A stretch of DNA of 64,000 nt from Gordoniibacillus chartarius (GCF_042432825.1 NZ_JBHLWN010000031.1:186001-250000); one strand, 5' to 3'; shown: positions 43,938-52,814, numbered from the stretch's first letter. Numbers and translations: made by a program. Notes: a model not told the origin generated them from the letters alone.

Positions 43938-44065
43938 TCACCAAAACCGATTTGTATTCAAAAGTGAAGGAGTTTCAGGAAGCGTTTGGCGAAGATGATA
44001 GAGAGGTATAACCGATTACCCAAATAAATGTTTTCAATGCAACGATTCGGAGGGAGATTGCATTC

Positions 44066-45388
44066 GTGTTCACGCTCCGCGGAAAACTAGTTTCCAGCTT
44101 TCTCATCATCATTGTTTTATTTGTAATCACAACGGTTATTTCCACCATTCTGTCTCAGCGCATGATTCGGCTGGGCAACGATATATTGCTTTCCGAAAAA
44201 CGTCTGGAGGTTGTCCAAAGGCTGAATCTGTTTGCCCGAACCGCCAATGACAACATCGCTCATTATTTGCTTGCGCCAATTTATACGGAATCCGACTTCA
44301 AAGCGCAATTCGATGCGACCGTGCAGTTTGTCGATTTGGAGATGTTCCGTTTGTCCGAGATTACGCCGGATCCCGTGAACGCCAAGCAAATCGAGCGGTT
44401 CAAATCCAAATGGTCCAATTATGTCAATGATATACGCGATATCGTGAAGGTCAAAGAGAGCGGCCTTGTCGATAAAGCGCAGGAGCGGTTTACGATGGAC
44501 AGCTTTGATCCGATCGCTTTCTCGCTGCACGATTTCTATAAAGGCGAGCAAGCCCGAATCGACCAATACAAGAATGAAATTACAAGCTACGGGAACACGA
44601 TCTGGTCGATTAACTTGATCATGACTTCATCGGCCATTTTGTTTTCCATTATCATTGCCATCATCCTGTCGAATTACTTGATTCGGCGGATTCAGTTGAT
44701 CAAGAAATCGGCTCAAAAAGTAGCCGCCGGAGACTTTCATGTCGCGGACATACGCTTCTCCGGGAAGGACGAGCTGGCGGATTTGGCGAAAGCGTTCAAC
44801 ACGATGACGGAAGCGCTCCGTTCTCTCATCGGTTCGAATCGGTCTCTGAAGCTGCTTTCGGCGCATGACGGGTTAACCGGGATCGCCAATCGCCGCTGCT
44901 ATGACGAAACGATGGAACGGGAATGGTCCCGGCTGGCGCTTGCCTCCAGGCCGATCTCCTTGATTCTGTTCGATATCGATTATTTCAAGAAATTCAACGA
45001 TACATACGGCCATCAAGCCGGCGACAATTGCCTGAAGCAGGTGGCGGACATCCTGAAGAGTCAAGTCGAAGAGCCTGACTGGCTGGCCGCCCGCTACGGC
45101 GGAGAGGAATTCATTGTTTTGCTGCCCGACCGGGATATTGAGACGGCGGTTCGATTGGCGGAACGGTTCCGAAACGCACTGGCGACGCAGCATATTCCTC
45201 ACAAAGAGTCCGAAGTTAGCGATATCGTCACGGTTAGCATAGGGATATCCACTGCAACCGCTTCCGTCGACGGCCGCCCAGGCACCTTGTTATCTCAAGC
45301 GGATCGAGCACTTTACCAGGCGAAGCGAGAAGGCCGAAATCGAATCCGCACTTATGACAGCAGCTTGGAGCCTATATGTGAAAATTGA
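44066..45388 (+). CDS. Diguanylate cyclase with chemoreceptor-like sensor
   Basis: A 440 aa membrane enzyme making c-di-GMP. It has two membrane segments (about 8-30 and 180-205) flanking a sensor with FARTANDNIAHYLLAP and MDSFDPIAFSLHDFYKGEQA, closely matching the MCP at 40944, then HAMP and a GGDEF domain (about 270-430) with the active-site RYGGEEFIVLL and substrate residues DIDYFKKFNDTYGHQAGD. The usual inhibitory RxxD site is absent: VEEPDW lies where it should be. GTG start with GGAGGGAG upstream. It ends 12 bases before lipoprotein 2. Confidence 0.93.
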   Translation: MFTLRGKLVSSFLIIIVLFVITTVISTILSQRMIRLGNDILLSEKRLEVVQRLNLFARTANDNIAHYLLAPIYTESDFKAQFDATVQFVDLEMFRLSEITPDPVNAKQIERFKSKWSNYVNDIRDIVKVKESGLVDKAQERFTMDSFDPIAFSLHDFYKGEQARIDQYKNEITSYGNTIWSINLIMTSSAILFSIIIAIILSNYLIRRIQLIKKSAQKVAAGDFHVADIRFSGKDELADLAKAFNTMTEALRSLIGSNRSLKLLSAHDGLTGIANRRCYDETMEREWSRLALASRPISLILFDIDYFKKFNDTYGHQAGDNCLKQVADILKSQVEEPDWLAARYGGEEFIVLLPDRDIETAVRLAERFRNALATQHIPHKESEVSDIVTVSIGISTATASVDGRPGTLLSQADRALYQAKREGRNRIRTYDSSLEPICEN

Positions 45389-45400
45389 AGGTGATTGCCT

Positions 45401-46636
45401 ATGATGAAAAAGCTGCTTGCCGTCAGTTCCATCATCCTAACGACATTATTAACGTCTTGCACCGGCACCGACACATCCGAAGCAACCGTGACCTTAACGT
45501 TCTGGACTACAACTGCGGGCGAAGAAACGGCATTTTTCCAGCAAAGAATCAACGCCTTCCAGCTTCGGTATCCGAACATTAAAGTCATGATGTCGCAGCG
45601 GAATTTTCCGTTCGCAACGAACGAATTCAAAACGTCCATCCTTGGAGACCAGAACGTCGACGTGTTCCGCGCCGACAATTCATGGATTGCCGAGTATGCC
45701 GATTTGGGCATCGTCTATCCGCTGGATTCTCTTGCCTCGGAGGCGGAGTTGTCCGGATTTGTCCAAAGCGCTGTTCAAGCGACATCGTACGATGGACACG
45801 TCTACGGTTTTCCATCCGTCATTGAAGCGCCGGCGCTCCTCTATAACAAAAAAATGCTGCAGGAAGCGGGATTCTCCCACCCTCCGGCAACAATGGACGA
45901 GCTCCTGACGATTGCCAAGGCCGTAACGGGCCAAGGCAAATACGGCATATTCGTTACGGAGGATTCTTATTTTGCCCTGCCTTACTTATGGGCGTTTGGA
46001 GGCGGCACCGTCACCGACGACCGCGAGATCCGCATTGCGTCGAAGGAATCGCAGCAAGCTTTTGCTTTCATGCGCAGCTTAGTCACGGAAGGCGTTACTC
46101 AGCCTTATCCGAATTACGTCGATTGGTATGCGAAGATGTTGAATGATTTCAAGGACGGACATGTCGCCATGATCATCAACGGCCCTTGGGAGCTTCATAA
46201 TATCCTTAAGGGTAAGGCATTCAGCGATCCGGCCAATATCGGCATTGCTCCGGTTCCGAAAGGGCCCGGCGGCCAAGGTTCCCCGATCGGCGGGCATTCC
46301 CTCGTCATCAATAAGTACAGCAGGCATCCGAAAGAAAGCTACGAGCTGATTCGCTTTCTGACGAGCTCCGAGACCCAAATTCTGCAGAGCGGCATATTCA
46401 AAACAATACCGACCCAATCCTCCGCTTACGAAGACGCGCAGCTCGCATCCGACTCCTTGATCCAAGGGTTTAAAGCGCAGCTGGAAGTCGCAAAGCCTCT
46501 GCCGAAAATTCCGGAAGCGTCCAAGCTGTTTCGCGACTTTACGCCCCAAGTGAACGGAATCCTCACAGGCCGCGATACGATTCCCGACGCGGTTCATCTT
46601 CTTGAGACGGCCTGGCAGGCCTTATTGCATAAGTGA
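45401..46636 (+). CDS. Maltose-type solute-binding lipoprotein 2 (no permease nearby)
   Basis: A 411 aa lipoprotein (lipobox LLTSC, Cys20), paralogous to the product of 42658: shared stretches include DSYFALPY-WAFGG-T-TDDR, VTQPYP-YAKM-NDFK, and GPGGQGSP-GGHSLV. Between the two, similarity is high along the whole length. ATG 45401 has AAGGTGA 6 bases upstream. It is co-transcribed with the diguanylate cyclase; I infer that it delivers ligand information to that enzyme. No permease follows. Confidence 0.9.
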   Translation: MMKKLLAVSSIILTTLLTSCTGTDTSEATVTLTFWTTTAGEETAFFQQRINAFQLRYPNIKVMMSQRNFPFATNEFKTSILGDQNVDVFRADNSWIAEYADLGIVYPLDSLASEAELSGFVQSAVQATSYDGHVYGFPSVIEAPALLYNKKMLQEAGFSHPPATMDELLTIAKAVTGQGKYGIFVTEDSYFALPYLWAFGGGTVTDDREIRIASKESQQAFAFMRSLVTEGVTQPYPNYVDWYAKMLNDFKDGHVAMIINGPWELHNILKGKAFSDPANIGIAPVPKGPGGQGSPIGGHSLVINKYSRHPKESYELIRFLTSSETQILQSGIFKTIPTQSSAYEDAQLASDSLIQGFKAQLEVAKPLPKIPEASKLFRDFTPQVNGILTGRDTIPDAVHLLETAWQALLHK

Positions 46637-46640
46637 TAAT

Positions 46641-46679
46641 GGAAAGAGCTGAACATGAAGGCCATGTTCAGCTCTTTCC
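46641..46679. terminator. Convergent hairpin terminator
   Basis: GGAAAGAGCTGAACATG and CATGTTCAGCTCTTTCC form a perfect 17-base stem with a short loop, between two convergent genes (lipoprotein 2 and beta-amylase). T-tracts are weak on both sides. Confidence 0.75.
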
Positions 46680-46691
46680 GTTTGAAGCGTA

Positions 46692-49600
46692 TCAGTTGAT
46701 GAAGTGAAGCGATTGCAGCATTCTTTCCAGCATTACGGCGCCTTCTGCACGCGTTGCTTGCTGATCCGGACGAAGCTGGCCTTTGTCGTCTCCGTCTAAA
46801 ATACCCAGCTTTACAGCGGCCGAAATAAACGGCAGCGCCCACGGCGAGATGTGCTCCGTATCGCTAAAAGTCAGGTTCACGTTTCCGGCATCCGTTGTTT
46901 TCCCTGCAAATTGCAATGCCCGGGTTACGATCGCGGCAATCTGTTCGCGCGTCACATGATCGTTTGGCTTAAACGTATCGCCATAGCCTTCGATCAGACC
47001 GGCCGAAACCGCAATGCCTACATCGGTATAGTACCAGTCTTTCTCCGTCACATCCGTAAAGCCGGAAGCTCCCTTGCGATCCGACAGCCCCAATGCTCTA
47101 ACCATCATGCTGGTGAATTGAGCCCGCGTCATGTTCGCTTGCGGCTCGAATGTCGTATCCGTCATTCCGTTCACGAGCAGATGCGAGGCCATCTTGGCGA
47201 TATTCGCTTCCGCCCAGAAGCCCTTCGTGTCCGCGAACGACTTGCTTCCCGTTACAAGCGCATACGTGCTGTTGCTCGTACGGTTGATGACGGCTGCATA
47301 TTCGCCGGAGTCCTCCTTGGCAAAATACGTCGGCACCGGAATGATACTGCCGTCCGCATTGACCTTAACTGCTGTGGTCGTCGTGCTGTCGACCATTTTC
47401 CCCGCTTGTAAGGAACGCGGCACGTAAACATTGTGAAAATCTTGAACTTCCCGCTTGCCGCCAGCCGCATCAACTTGCTCCACGGTGAAGGTGACAGGGG
47501 TACCGATCACCTGAAGCTTATTCGCAGCTGCCGACTGCTGGAGCTGCTGCGCCGTTGAACCCGGCGCCTGAGCAACGGTCAGGGAAATCATGCCGTCCGT
47601 CAGCTTCCCGATAGCGCGCAGAGGCAGCGTATAGTTGCCGAACTGTGTCGTGACTACGATGACCGCCTCAGTGCCCCCCTTCGTCTCAACGGCTTTGAGA
47701 ACGGCAGCCGGCAATGAGATCGTGAGCGCATTCACGCCATCGGTCCGCGGGATGGATAAGACGAACGCTTTCACATCCGATTTGGCATCGTTAATCGCAG
47801 CAACGGTTTTGTCGCTCTCCAGCGTAACCTGTGCGGCCGAGTTCGATGTCTTTACTTCCATCGTACCTGTAATTTCCACCGCGGGAGTATCCTTCGGCAA
47901 AACCGCCGGCTTCGTTGCAGGCTTGTTATTGGTAATGTTCGTCGGGGCGCCGTTGTTGGCTCCGGACGAATTGCCGCTAGGCGGTGTATTACCGTTTGAC
48001 GGTGTATCGTCGCCAGGTGACGAATCTCCTCCAGGAGTTGACGGCAGTTGAAGCTCCAAGACGATGTTATATAAATATGTACTGCCGTTTACATCCTGGG
48101 TCGTTTGCGAATTTGCATGGACCGATATCCCTACGGAGTTAGCGCCATTGACAGCGTGCAGGTAATAAGTTCCGGCCGGCACTGCAAAATAATACCGCAC
48201 CTTGGACGTATCGTTGTCGGGGCTAATTACGCCTTTGGTCGAGGTCTGCTCGCCAAAAACAGCGGATTCGATTACATTCCCGTCCTTATCCGTCAATGTA
48301 ACCGTCGTTCCCGCTTGCGCAGCGCCGTTCAGTACAACATCGCCGGTAATGTAATGCGTGTAGCCGCTCACGGGTCCCGTCGTTTGCCAGTCGGATTTAA
48401 ACATCGCCGCTGCGCCCGGAACATGAGGCACGGTCCAGCTATGGTCGCTTCCCTGCTCCCACTCCACATTGCCGGAGCTGTCTTTCTTGATCGCTTTGAA
48501 GTTGTACGATTCCGTTGCTTTCAAGTCCAGCGTCACTTTCCAGTAACCGCCGCCTGCATATTGCCCTTGAATCGCATTGGAAGGATTCCAGTTGCCGATA
48601 GCGGCATTGTTGCCCACAATGTATACATTCCGGCTGTCCGGATCGGGATTCCGGTCATAGACGACGAACGTAACCGATTGTGTGGGCTTTTCCGGAAGCT
48701 GCCCCGTCTGAATAACGGAGATGAACGAAGCAAGCAGCGGGGTAGCCGTGCCGTTCGCTCTGACCACATCTTGCAGCCTCAACAGGGTAAAAATATCGAA
48801 TGGGTGCTTGCTCAACACGTCATAAATCGGCTTATAGGCTTCAGCATTACCGATCGACAGTGCGTTTTCCCCTTCCAGCGCTACCCCTTTAGCCTTGGCC
48901 AGCCCGGCTACCAGATCGACAAGATCCTGCGGTTTGCTGAAGTTTGGCGCCAAGCCGCCGCCGTTCGCTTCATTGGTCATTTCCAGACAGGTAAAAGTAA
49001 GATCCACATCGTTTTCCTTGAACTTGTCGATCAGAGTGGAATAATCGTATAGGCCTGTCGCGTGCTCCGCGGAATGCGGCGCGTCCGGGTTGCTGAACTG
49101 CCAGTGGATCCCCGGAATTTTTGCGCTCAACCGTACGCCGAACGCAGCATCCAGCTGCTGGTGAGCTTTCGTTACGATGCTTGCGAAATGCTTCGTCAAT
49201 ACTTCCTGGTACCAGGTAAGGAAATCGACGCCATAGGCTCGCTCGTAGTCGCCGCTCGTATAGAACACATCCCCTTTAGGAGGTTGAATCTCTGCAAAGC
49301 TGCCATACGTGGAACCCCATACGGTATTCAGAACGTCGATGCTCGTATATTTCGACTGCATGCTGGCCTGGAAATCGGCTACTGCAGCGGTTGAATACGC
49401 CTGGAACAATCCTCTCTTCGGATATTGCCACGGCTCATTCGCATCGTTGAAATTATAGCTTGGGTATCGGAGCTCGCCGGCAGGCCCCAATCCGATATGA
49501 ATTTTCTCGATGGACGATTTATATTTCGACATGTTCGCTGCAAACGATTGGAACGCTGCGCTATACCAAGTCTCCGCGGTCTTGAACCAAGGAGCGATGT

Positions 49601-50069
49601 ATTGATTGTCCATGTAACCGGATTCCGATTTGAATTTCATTTCCTCGGCGGTTCCTTCATTCCACACCCAGCTCGGGATCGGATAATCGCACGTATCGCC
49701 TACGTTGCCGCCGCACTGGTGGAAGGAAAAGATCGGTGCAATCTTTAAGCCTGCATGTTCAATGTGGGAAAATAATGTGTCATAGTAGGACCAATCATAC
49801 TGCCCTTTTGCAGGCTCAAAATGATGCCACCACATATCGACTTCAACGCCGTAAACGCCGCTGTTTTTCAAGGTGGCCAATTGTTTGTCGAAATCGTCGA
49901 AGTTCGTGACATCTTCCAGATTCAGCATAACGACGATCTTCGTGTCGGTGCCGGTGCTCGCTTGGGCGGCCGTCGGCGTTAAAGCGCTTCCAATAAGCAA
50001 AATCAAGGTCAGCAGCAGTGCTAATGCAGCTTTATAAGCTTTCCATAATCTGTTGTTCTGAAGTGCCAA
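46692..50069 (-). CDS. S-layer-anchored beta-amylase (GH14) with CBM20-like starch-binding domain
   Basis: A secreted 1125 aa enzyme that removes maltose from the non-reducing ends of starch. A signal peptide (to about residue 37) precedes a GH14 domain with VEVDMWWHHFEPA, FSFHQCGGNVGD and the catalytic Glu199 in GPAGELRYPSY and Glu400 in EGENALS. A CBM20-like module (about 465-565: SVTFVVYDRNPDPDSRNVYI, GNWNP), a beta-sandwich segment, a Pro/Asn linker and a second beta-rich domain follow, then three SLH domains to the end (VNGMTDTTFEPQANMTRAQF, KPNDHVTREQIAAIV, LRPDQQATRAEGAVM). TTG 50069 lies 9 bases after AAAGGAG; the ATG three codons earlier abuts that site. An operator sits upstream at 50135. 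Confidence 0.93.
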   Translation of the reverse strand: MALQNNRLWKAYKAALALLLTLILLIGSALTPTAAQASTGTDTKIVVMLNLEDVTNFDDFDKQLATLKNSGVYGVEVDMWWHHFEPAKGQYDWSYYDTLFSHIEHAGLKIAPIFSFHQCGGNVGDTCDYPIPSWVWNEGTAEEMKFKSESGYMDNQYIAPWFKTAETWYSAAFQSFAANMSKYKSSIEKIHIGLGPAGELRYPSYNFNDANEPWQYPKRGLFQAYSTAAVADFQASMQSKYTSIDVLNTVWGSTYGSFAEIQPPKGDVFYTSGDYERAYGVDFLTWYQEVLTKHFASIVTKAHQQLDAAFGVRLSAKIPGIHWQFSNPDAPHSAEHATGLYDYSTLIDKFKENDVDLTFTCLEMTNEANGGGLAPNFSKPQDLVDLVAGLAKAKGVALEGENALSIGNAEAYKPIYDVLSKHPFDIFTLLRLQDVVRANGTATPLLASFISVIQTGQLPEKPTQSVTFVVYDRNPDPDSRNVYIVGNNAAIGNWNPSNAIQGQYAGGGYWKVTLDLKATESYNFKAIKKDSSGNVEWEQGSDHSWTVPHVPGAAAMFKSDWQTTGPVSGYTHYITGDVVLNGAAQAGTTVTLTDKDGNVIESAVFGEQTSTKGVISPDNDTSKVRYYFAVPAGTYYLHAVNGANSVGISVHANSQTTQDVNGSTYLYNIVLELQLPSTPGGDSSPGDDTPSNGNTPPSGNSSGANNGAPTNITNNKPATKPAVLPKDTPAVEITGTMEVKTSNSAAQVTLESDKTVAAINDAKSDVKAFVLSIPRTDGVNALTISLPAAVLKAVETKGGTEAVIVVTTQFGNYTLPLRAIGKLTDGMISLTVAQAPGSTAQQLQQSAAANKLQVIGTPVTFTVEQVDAAGGKREVQDFHNVYVPRSLQAGKMVDSTTTTAVKVNADGSIIPVPTYFAKEDSGEYAAVINRTSNSTYALVTGSKSFADTKGFWAEANIAKMASHLLVNGMTDTTFEPQANMTRAQFTSMMVRALGLSDRKGASGFTDVTEKDWYYTDVGIAVSAGLIEGYGDTFKPNDHVTREQIAAIVTRALQFAGKTTDAGNVNLTFSDTEHISPWALPFISAAVKLGILDGDDKGQLRPDQQATRAEGAVMLERMLQSLHFIN

Positions 50070-50381
50070 GTAACTCATCTCCTTTGGGTGGTAACATGAA
50101 TGAACACAATGCTCGGACTCTTTTCAGTGCAAAGTTTTTGTGCAATCGTTTGCGCAAATGCAAATAAAGAGCCGATGCCAATCTTGCTCTAACGCTGACC
50201 CCACCTCCGTCTGCCTCAGATTCATAGAGCTGCACATCGGTAAACCGCTTACATTACTAAAGAAAATAATGGGTGATATGAGCCCCAGCCAGTTAGGAAA
50301 TTTCCCCCTCCTCTCCCGTGATTATATGACACATTATTTTCCCAGTCAACAGCTTCTCTGCATAGAATAAGCGAGGTGGAC
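50070..50381. other. Divergent regulatory region between beta-amylase and lacI-type genes
   Basis: About 310 bases holding the operator at 50135-50161 and, presumably, promoters for both genes; I could not assign hexamers reliably. The region next to 50330-50375 is AT-rich with a CATAGAAT sequence that may be part of the regulator's promoter. No RNA gene or other reading frame is convincing. Confidence 0.5.
50135..50161. promoter_or_regulatory. Palindromic LacI/MalR-type operator of beta-amylase
   Basis: TTTGTGCAATCG and TTTGCGCAAA flank one centre, forming an inverted repeat with one mismatch per arm. It is close to the site at 40864 (GTGCAA-N4-TTGCRC core with AAA/TTT flanks). It lies about 70-90 bases before the beta-amylase start and 220 before the regulator gene. 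I infer binding by the adjacent LacI-family protein. Confidence 0.7.
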
Positions 50382-51419
50382 ATGCTATTATTTGAAGTAG
50401 TTGATTTTGATGAAGGTCGTGATGACAGCTTGAGAATCACAATAAAAGATATTGCCCAAATGGCAAATGTATCTGTTTCCACTGTGTCTAGAGTGGTCAA
50501 TAACAGTAAACCCGTGAATGAAGACGTACGCCGAAGAGTAATGGAGGTACTGAAGAAAACCAATTATCCTCCGAGAATCGTTGCGAATCAAGAAACCGCC
50601 CGCTCCCTGATAGGCGTCATTGCTCCCAAGAATAGCAGCACCGTTCTGGATGACTTTATTACCGGTATTCAGACGATCAGCAGCGTGTTCGGTTATGAAA
50701 CGATCATTACGCTGTCGGACGGCACCGAAGATACGGAGCTTCAATGTTTGCGCCTGCATGCGGATATGGGAACGCAGGGCGTGATTTTCATAGGCAATCA
50801 GTTCGGGAAGCATCACTTGAATATCCTGGAATCCGCTAGCATCGCTTGCACCTTAGTCGGTCAAATCTCGGAAATGCCCTCGGTTCCTTCGGTACATGTC
50901 GATAACGTGTCCGCGGCTTATGAAGCCGTAACCTGCTTGATTCACAAGGGGCATCGGGATATTGCCATGATTCGCGCCGGAGGCGATATGCCTGTCGGCG
51001 GTCATCGGTATCGGGGCTATCGTCAAGCGCTGCAGGATGCGGGAATTTCGCTGCGCGAGGAGTGGATTGTCGAGAGTGAAATCTCCATTGAAGGCGGCCG
51101 GATTGCGATGCAAGCGATTGCGGAGACAGGCTCTTTACCTTCCGCGGTCTTCTGTTCTACGGACGGTATGGCCATTGGGGCTATGAATTATTTGCTTGAT
51201 AACGGATATCGAATTCCCGAAGACGTCTCCGTGCTTGGCTTTGACGGAAGCTTCATGTCCACCCTAGTCCGGCCGCAGCTATCCACAGTCGAATATTCCG
51301 CCGTCGAAATCGGCATGACTTCCACGCGCAATTTGATTCGGAAGTTGAAGGGCGCGGCTGACGTCCCTCAGCATTCCAATGTGACTTATCATTTGGTGCT
51401 CCGCGGCAGCACCAAATAA
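50382..51419 (+). CDS. LacI family transcriptional regulator (MalR-like)
   Basis: A 345 aa repressor with the N-terminal HTH ITIKDIAQMANVSVSTVSRVVNN, a hinge helix and a periplasmic-binding-like sensor domain (from about LIGVIAPKNSSTVLDDF, ending VLGFDGSFMSTLVRPQLSTV). Start: ATG 50382 has GAGG 5 bases upstream, but a TTG at 50430 would give the more usual MRITIKDIA start. It is divergent from the beta-amylase; the two shared palindromes make that gene and the MCP operon its likely targets. The effector is probably maltose or a maltodextrin (inference). Confidence 0.9.
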   Translation: MLLFEVVDFDEGRDDSLRITIKDIAQMANVSVSTVSRVVNNSKPVNEDVRRRVMEVLKKTNYPPRIVANQETARSLIGVIAPKNSSTVLDDFITGIQTISSVFGYETIITLSDGTEDTELQCLRLHADMGTQGVIFIGNQFGKHHLNILESASIACTLVGQISEMPSVPSVHVDNVSAAYEAVTCLIHKGHRDIAMIRAGGDMPVGGHRYRGYRQALQDAGISLREEWIVESEISIEGGRIAMQAIAETGSLPSAVFCSTDGMAIGAMNYLLDNGYRIPEDVSVLGFDGSFMSTLVRPQLSTVEYSAVEIGMTSTRNLIRKLKGAADVPQHSNVTYHLVLRGSTK

Positions 51420-51452
51420 GGCGGGACAAGATACCTTGTCACCGCCTTTTCG
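51420..51452. terminator. Terminator between lacI-type gene and hemL
   Basis: GGCGG-GACAAG and CTTGTC-ACCGCC form a stem directly after the regulator's stop codon, followed by TTTT on the plus strand. It also lies 22 bases past the hemL stop on the other strand. Confidence 0.75.
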
Positions 51453-51473
51453 TTATGCCGATGCTTCGATTGT

Positions 51474-52778
51474 CTACAGCCTTTTTAACGCCTCACGATG
51501 GGCATCGATCGTCGCCTCGATGTCTTCATCGGAATGTGCGGTAGAAACAAACATGCCTTCGAATTGCGACGGCGCAACCGATACGCCCAAATCGAGCAAA
51601 TGCTTGAAATAGGCGTTAAACTTGGCTTGGTCGGACGTTTTGGCCGTAGCGTAGTCGACGACTTGCTTGTCCGTGAAGAAAGGACAAATCATCGAGCCGA
51701 CCCGGTTAATCGTCGCAGGTACGCCGATTTCCGCCGCATTGGCGGCAAAGCCCGCTTCCAGCCGCGCCGATTTGCGCTCCAGCTCCTCGTATACCCCCGG
51801 CTCTCCGAGCAGCTTCAACGTCGTATAGCCTGCGGCCATCGCCAGCGGATTGCCCGACAGCGTACCGGCCTGATAGATCGGCCCGCTCGGCGCCATCATC
51901 TCCATAATGTCGCGGCGGCCGCCATAGGCGCCGACAGGCAAGCCCCCGCCGATCACCTTGCCGAGGCACGTCAAGTCCGGCGTAATGCCGTACAAGCCTT
52001 GCGCGCAGTTCAGGTGCACCCGGAACCCGGTCATCACCTCATCGAAAATCAGCAGCGCGCCATGCTCCTGCGTCAAGCGGCGCAGCCCTTCCAGGAAGCC
52101 CGGCTGAGGCGGAACGACGCCCATATTGCCGGCTACCGGCTCCACAATAACCGCCGCAATGTCCTCGCCGAACGAAGAGAACGCAACCCCGACAGCCTCC
52201 AAATCGTTGTACGGCACCGTGATCGTGTTCACCGCAATACTTTCCGGAACGCCGGGGCTGTCAGGAAGGCCCAGTGTGGCTACACCGGAGCCGGCTTTGA
52301 TCAGCAGCGCGTCGGCATGACCGTGATAGCTGCCCTCGAACTTGACGATTTTGTTGCGCTTCGTATAGCCGCGCGCCAGTCTGAGCGCACTCATTGTCGC
52401 TTCCGTACCGGAGTTTACCATGCGCACCATCTCGACCGACGGAACCCGTTCGATGACGAGCTTCGCCATCTCGGTCTCCAGCAGCGTCGGAGCACCGAAG
52501 CTTGTCCCCTTAGCCGCCGTTTCCGCAATTGACTTCAGCACTTCCGGGTGCGCATGACCGACGATCAACGGGCCCCAAGACCCAATATAGTCGATATATG
52601 TGTTACCGTCGATGTCCCGAACGCGCGAGCCTTCCCCGCTTTCCATGAACAGCGGCGTTAACCCGACGGATTTAAAAGCCCGTACGGGGCTGTTAACCCC
52701 TCCCGGGATCAGTTCTTTGGCCGCAGCGAAAGCGATTCTGGACCTCTCTTCCATTCTTTGTCCATCATGAATCGACAT
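51474..52778 (-). CDS. hemL: Glutamate-1-semialdehyde 2,1-aminomutase
   Basis: PLP enzyme making 5-aminolevulinate from glutamate-1-semialdehyde, the product of HemA. The 434 aa protein has the aminotransferase pattern LIFDEVMTGFRVH, the PLP-lysine segment LTCLGKVIGGGLPVGAYGG and the N-terminal IPGGVNSPVRAF. Start ATG 52778 has AGGAGG 11 bases upstream. It stands apart from the hem operon, separated by the plus-strand Crp gene. Confidence 0.97.
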   Translation of the reverse strand: MSIHDGQRMEERSRIAFAAAKELIPGGVNSPVRAFKSVGLTPLFMESGEGSRVRDIDGNTYIDYIGSWGPLIVGHAHPEVLKSIAETAAKGTSFGAPTLLETEMAKLVIERVPSVEMVRMVNSGTEATMSALRLARGYTKRNKIVKFEGSYHGHADALLIKAGSGVATLGLPDSPGVPESIAVNTITVPYNDLEAVGVAFSSFGEDIAAVIVEPVAGNMGVVPPQPGFLEGLRRLTQEHGALLIFDEVMTGFRVHLNCAQGLYGITPDLTCLGKVIGGGLPVGAYGGRRDIMEMMAPSGPIYQAGTLSGNPLAMAAGYTTLKLLGEPGVYEELERKSARLEAGFAANAAEIGVPATINRVGSMICPFFTDKQVVDYATAKTSDQAKFNAYFKHLLDLGVSVAPSQFEGMFVSTAHSDEDIEATIDAHREALKRL

Positions 52779-52814
52779 AAATTCACACACCTCCTACGAA
52801 AGTTATGGTAAAAT

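Noticed and set aside
44012..44065. A third LacI-type operator in front of the diguanylate cyclase
   Set aside because: Only ATGCAACGATT with no inverted partner is present; the palindrome is not recognisable.
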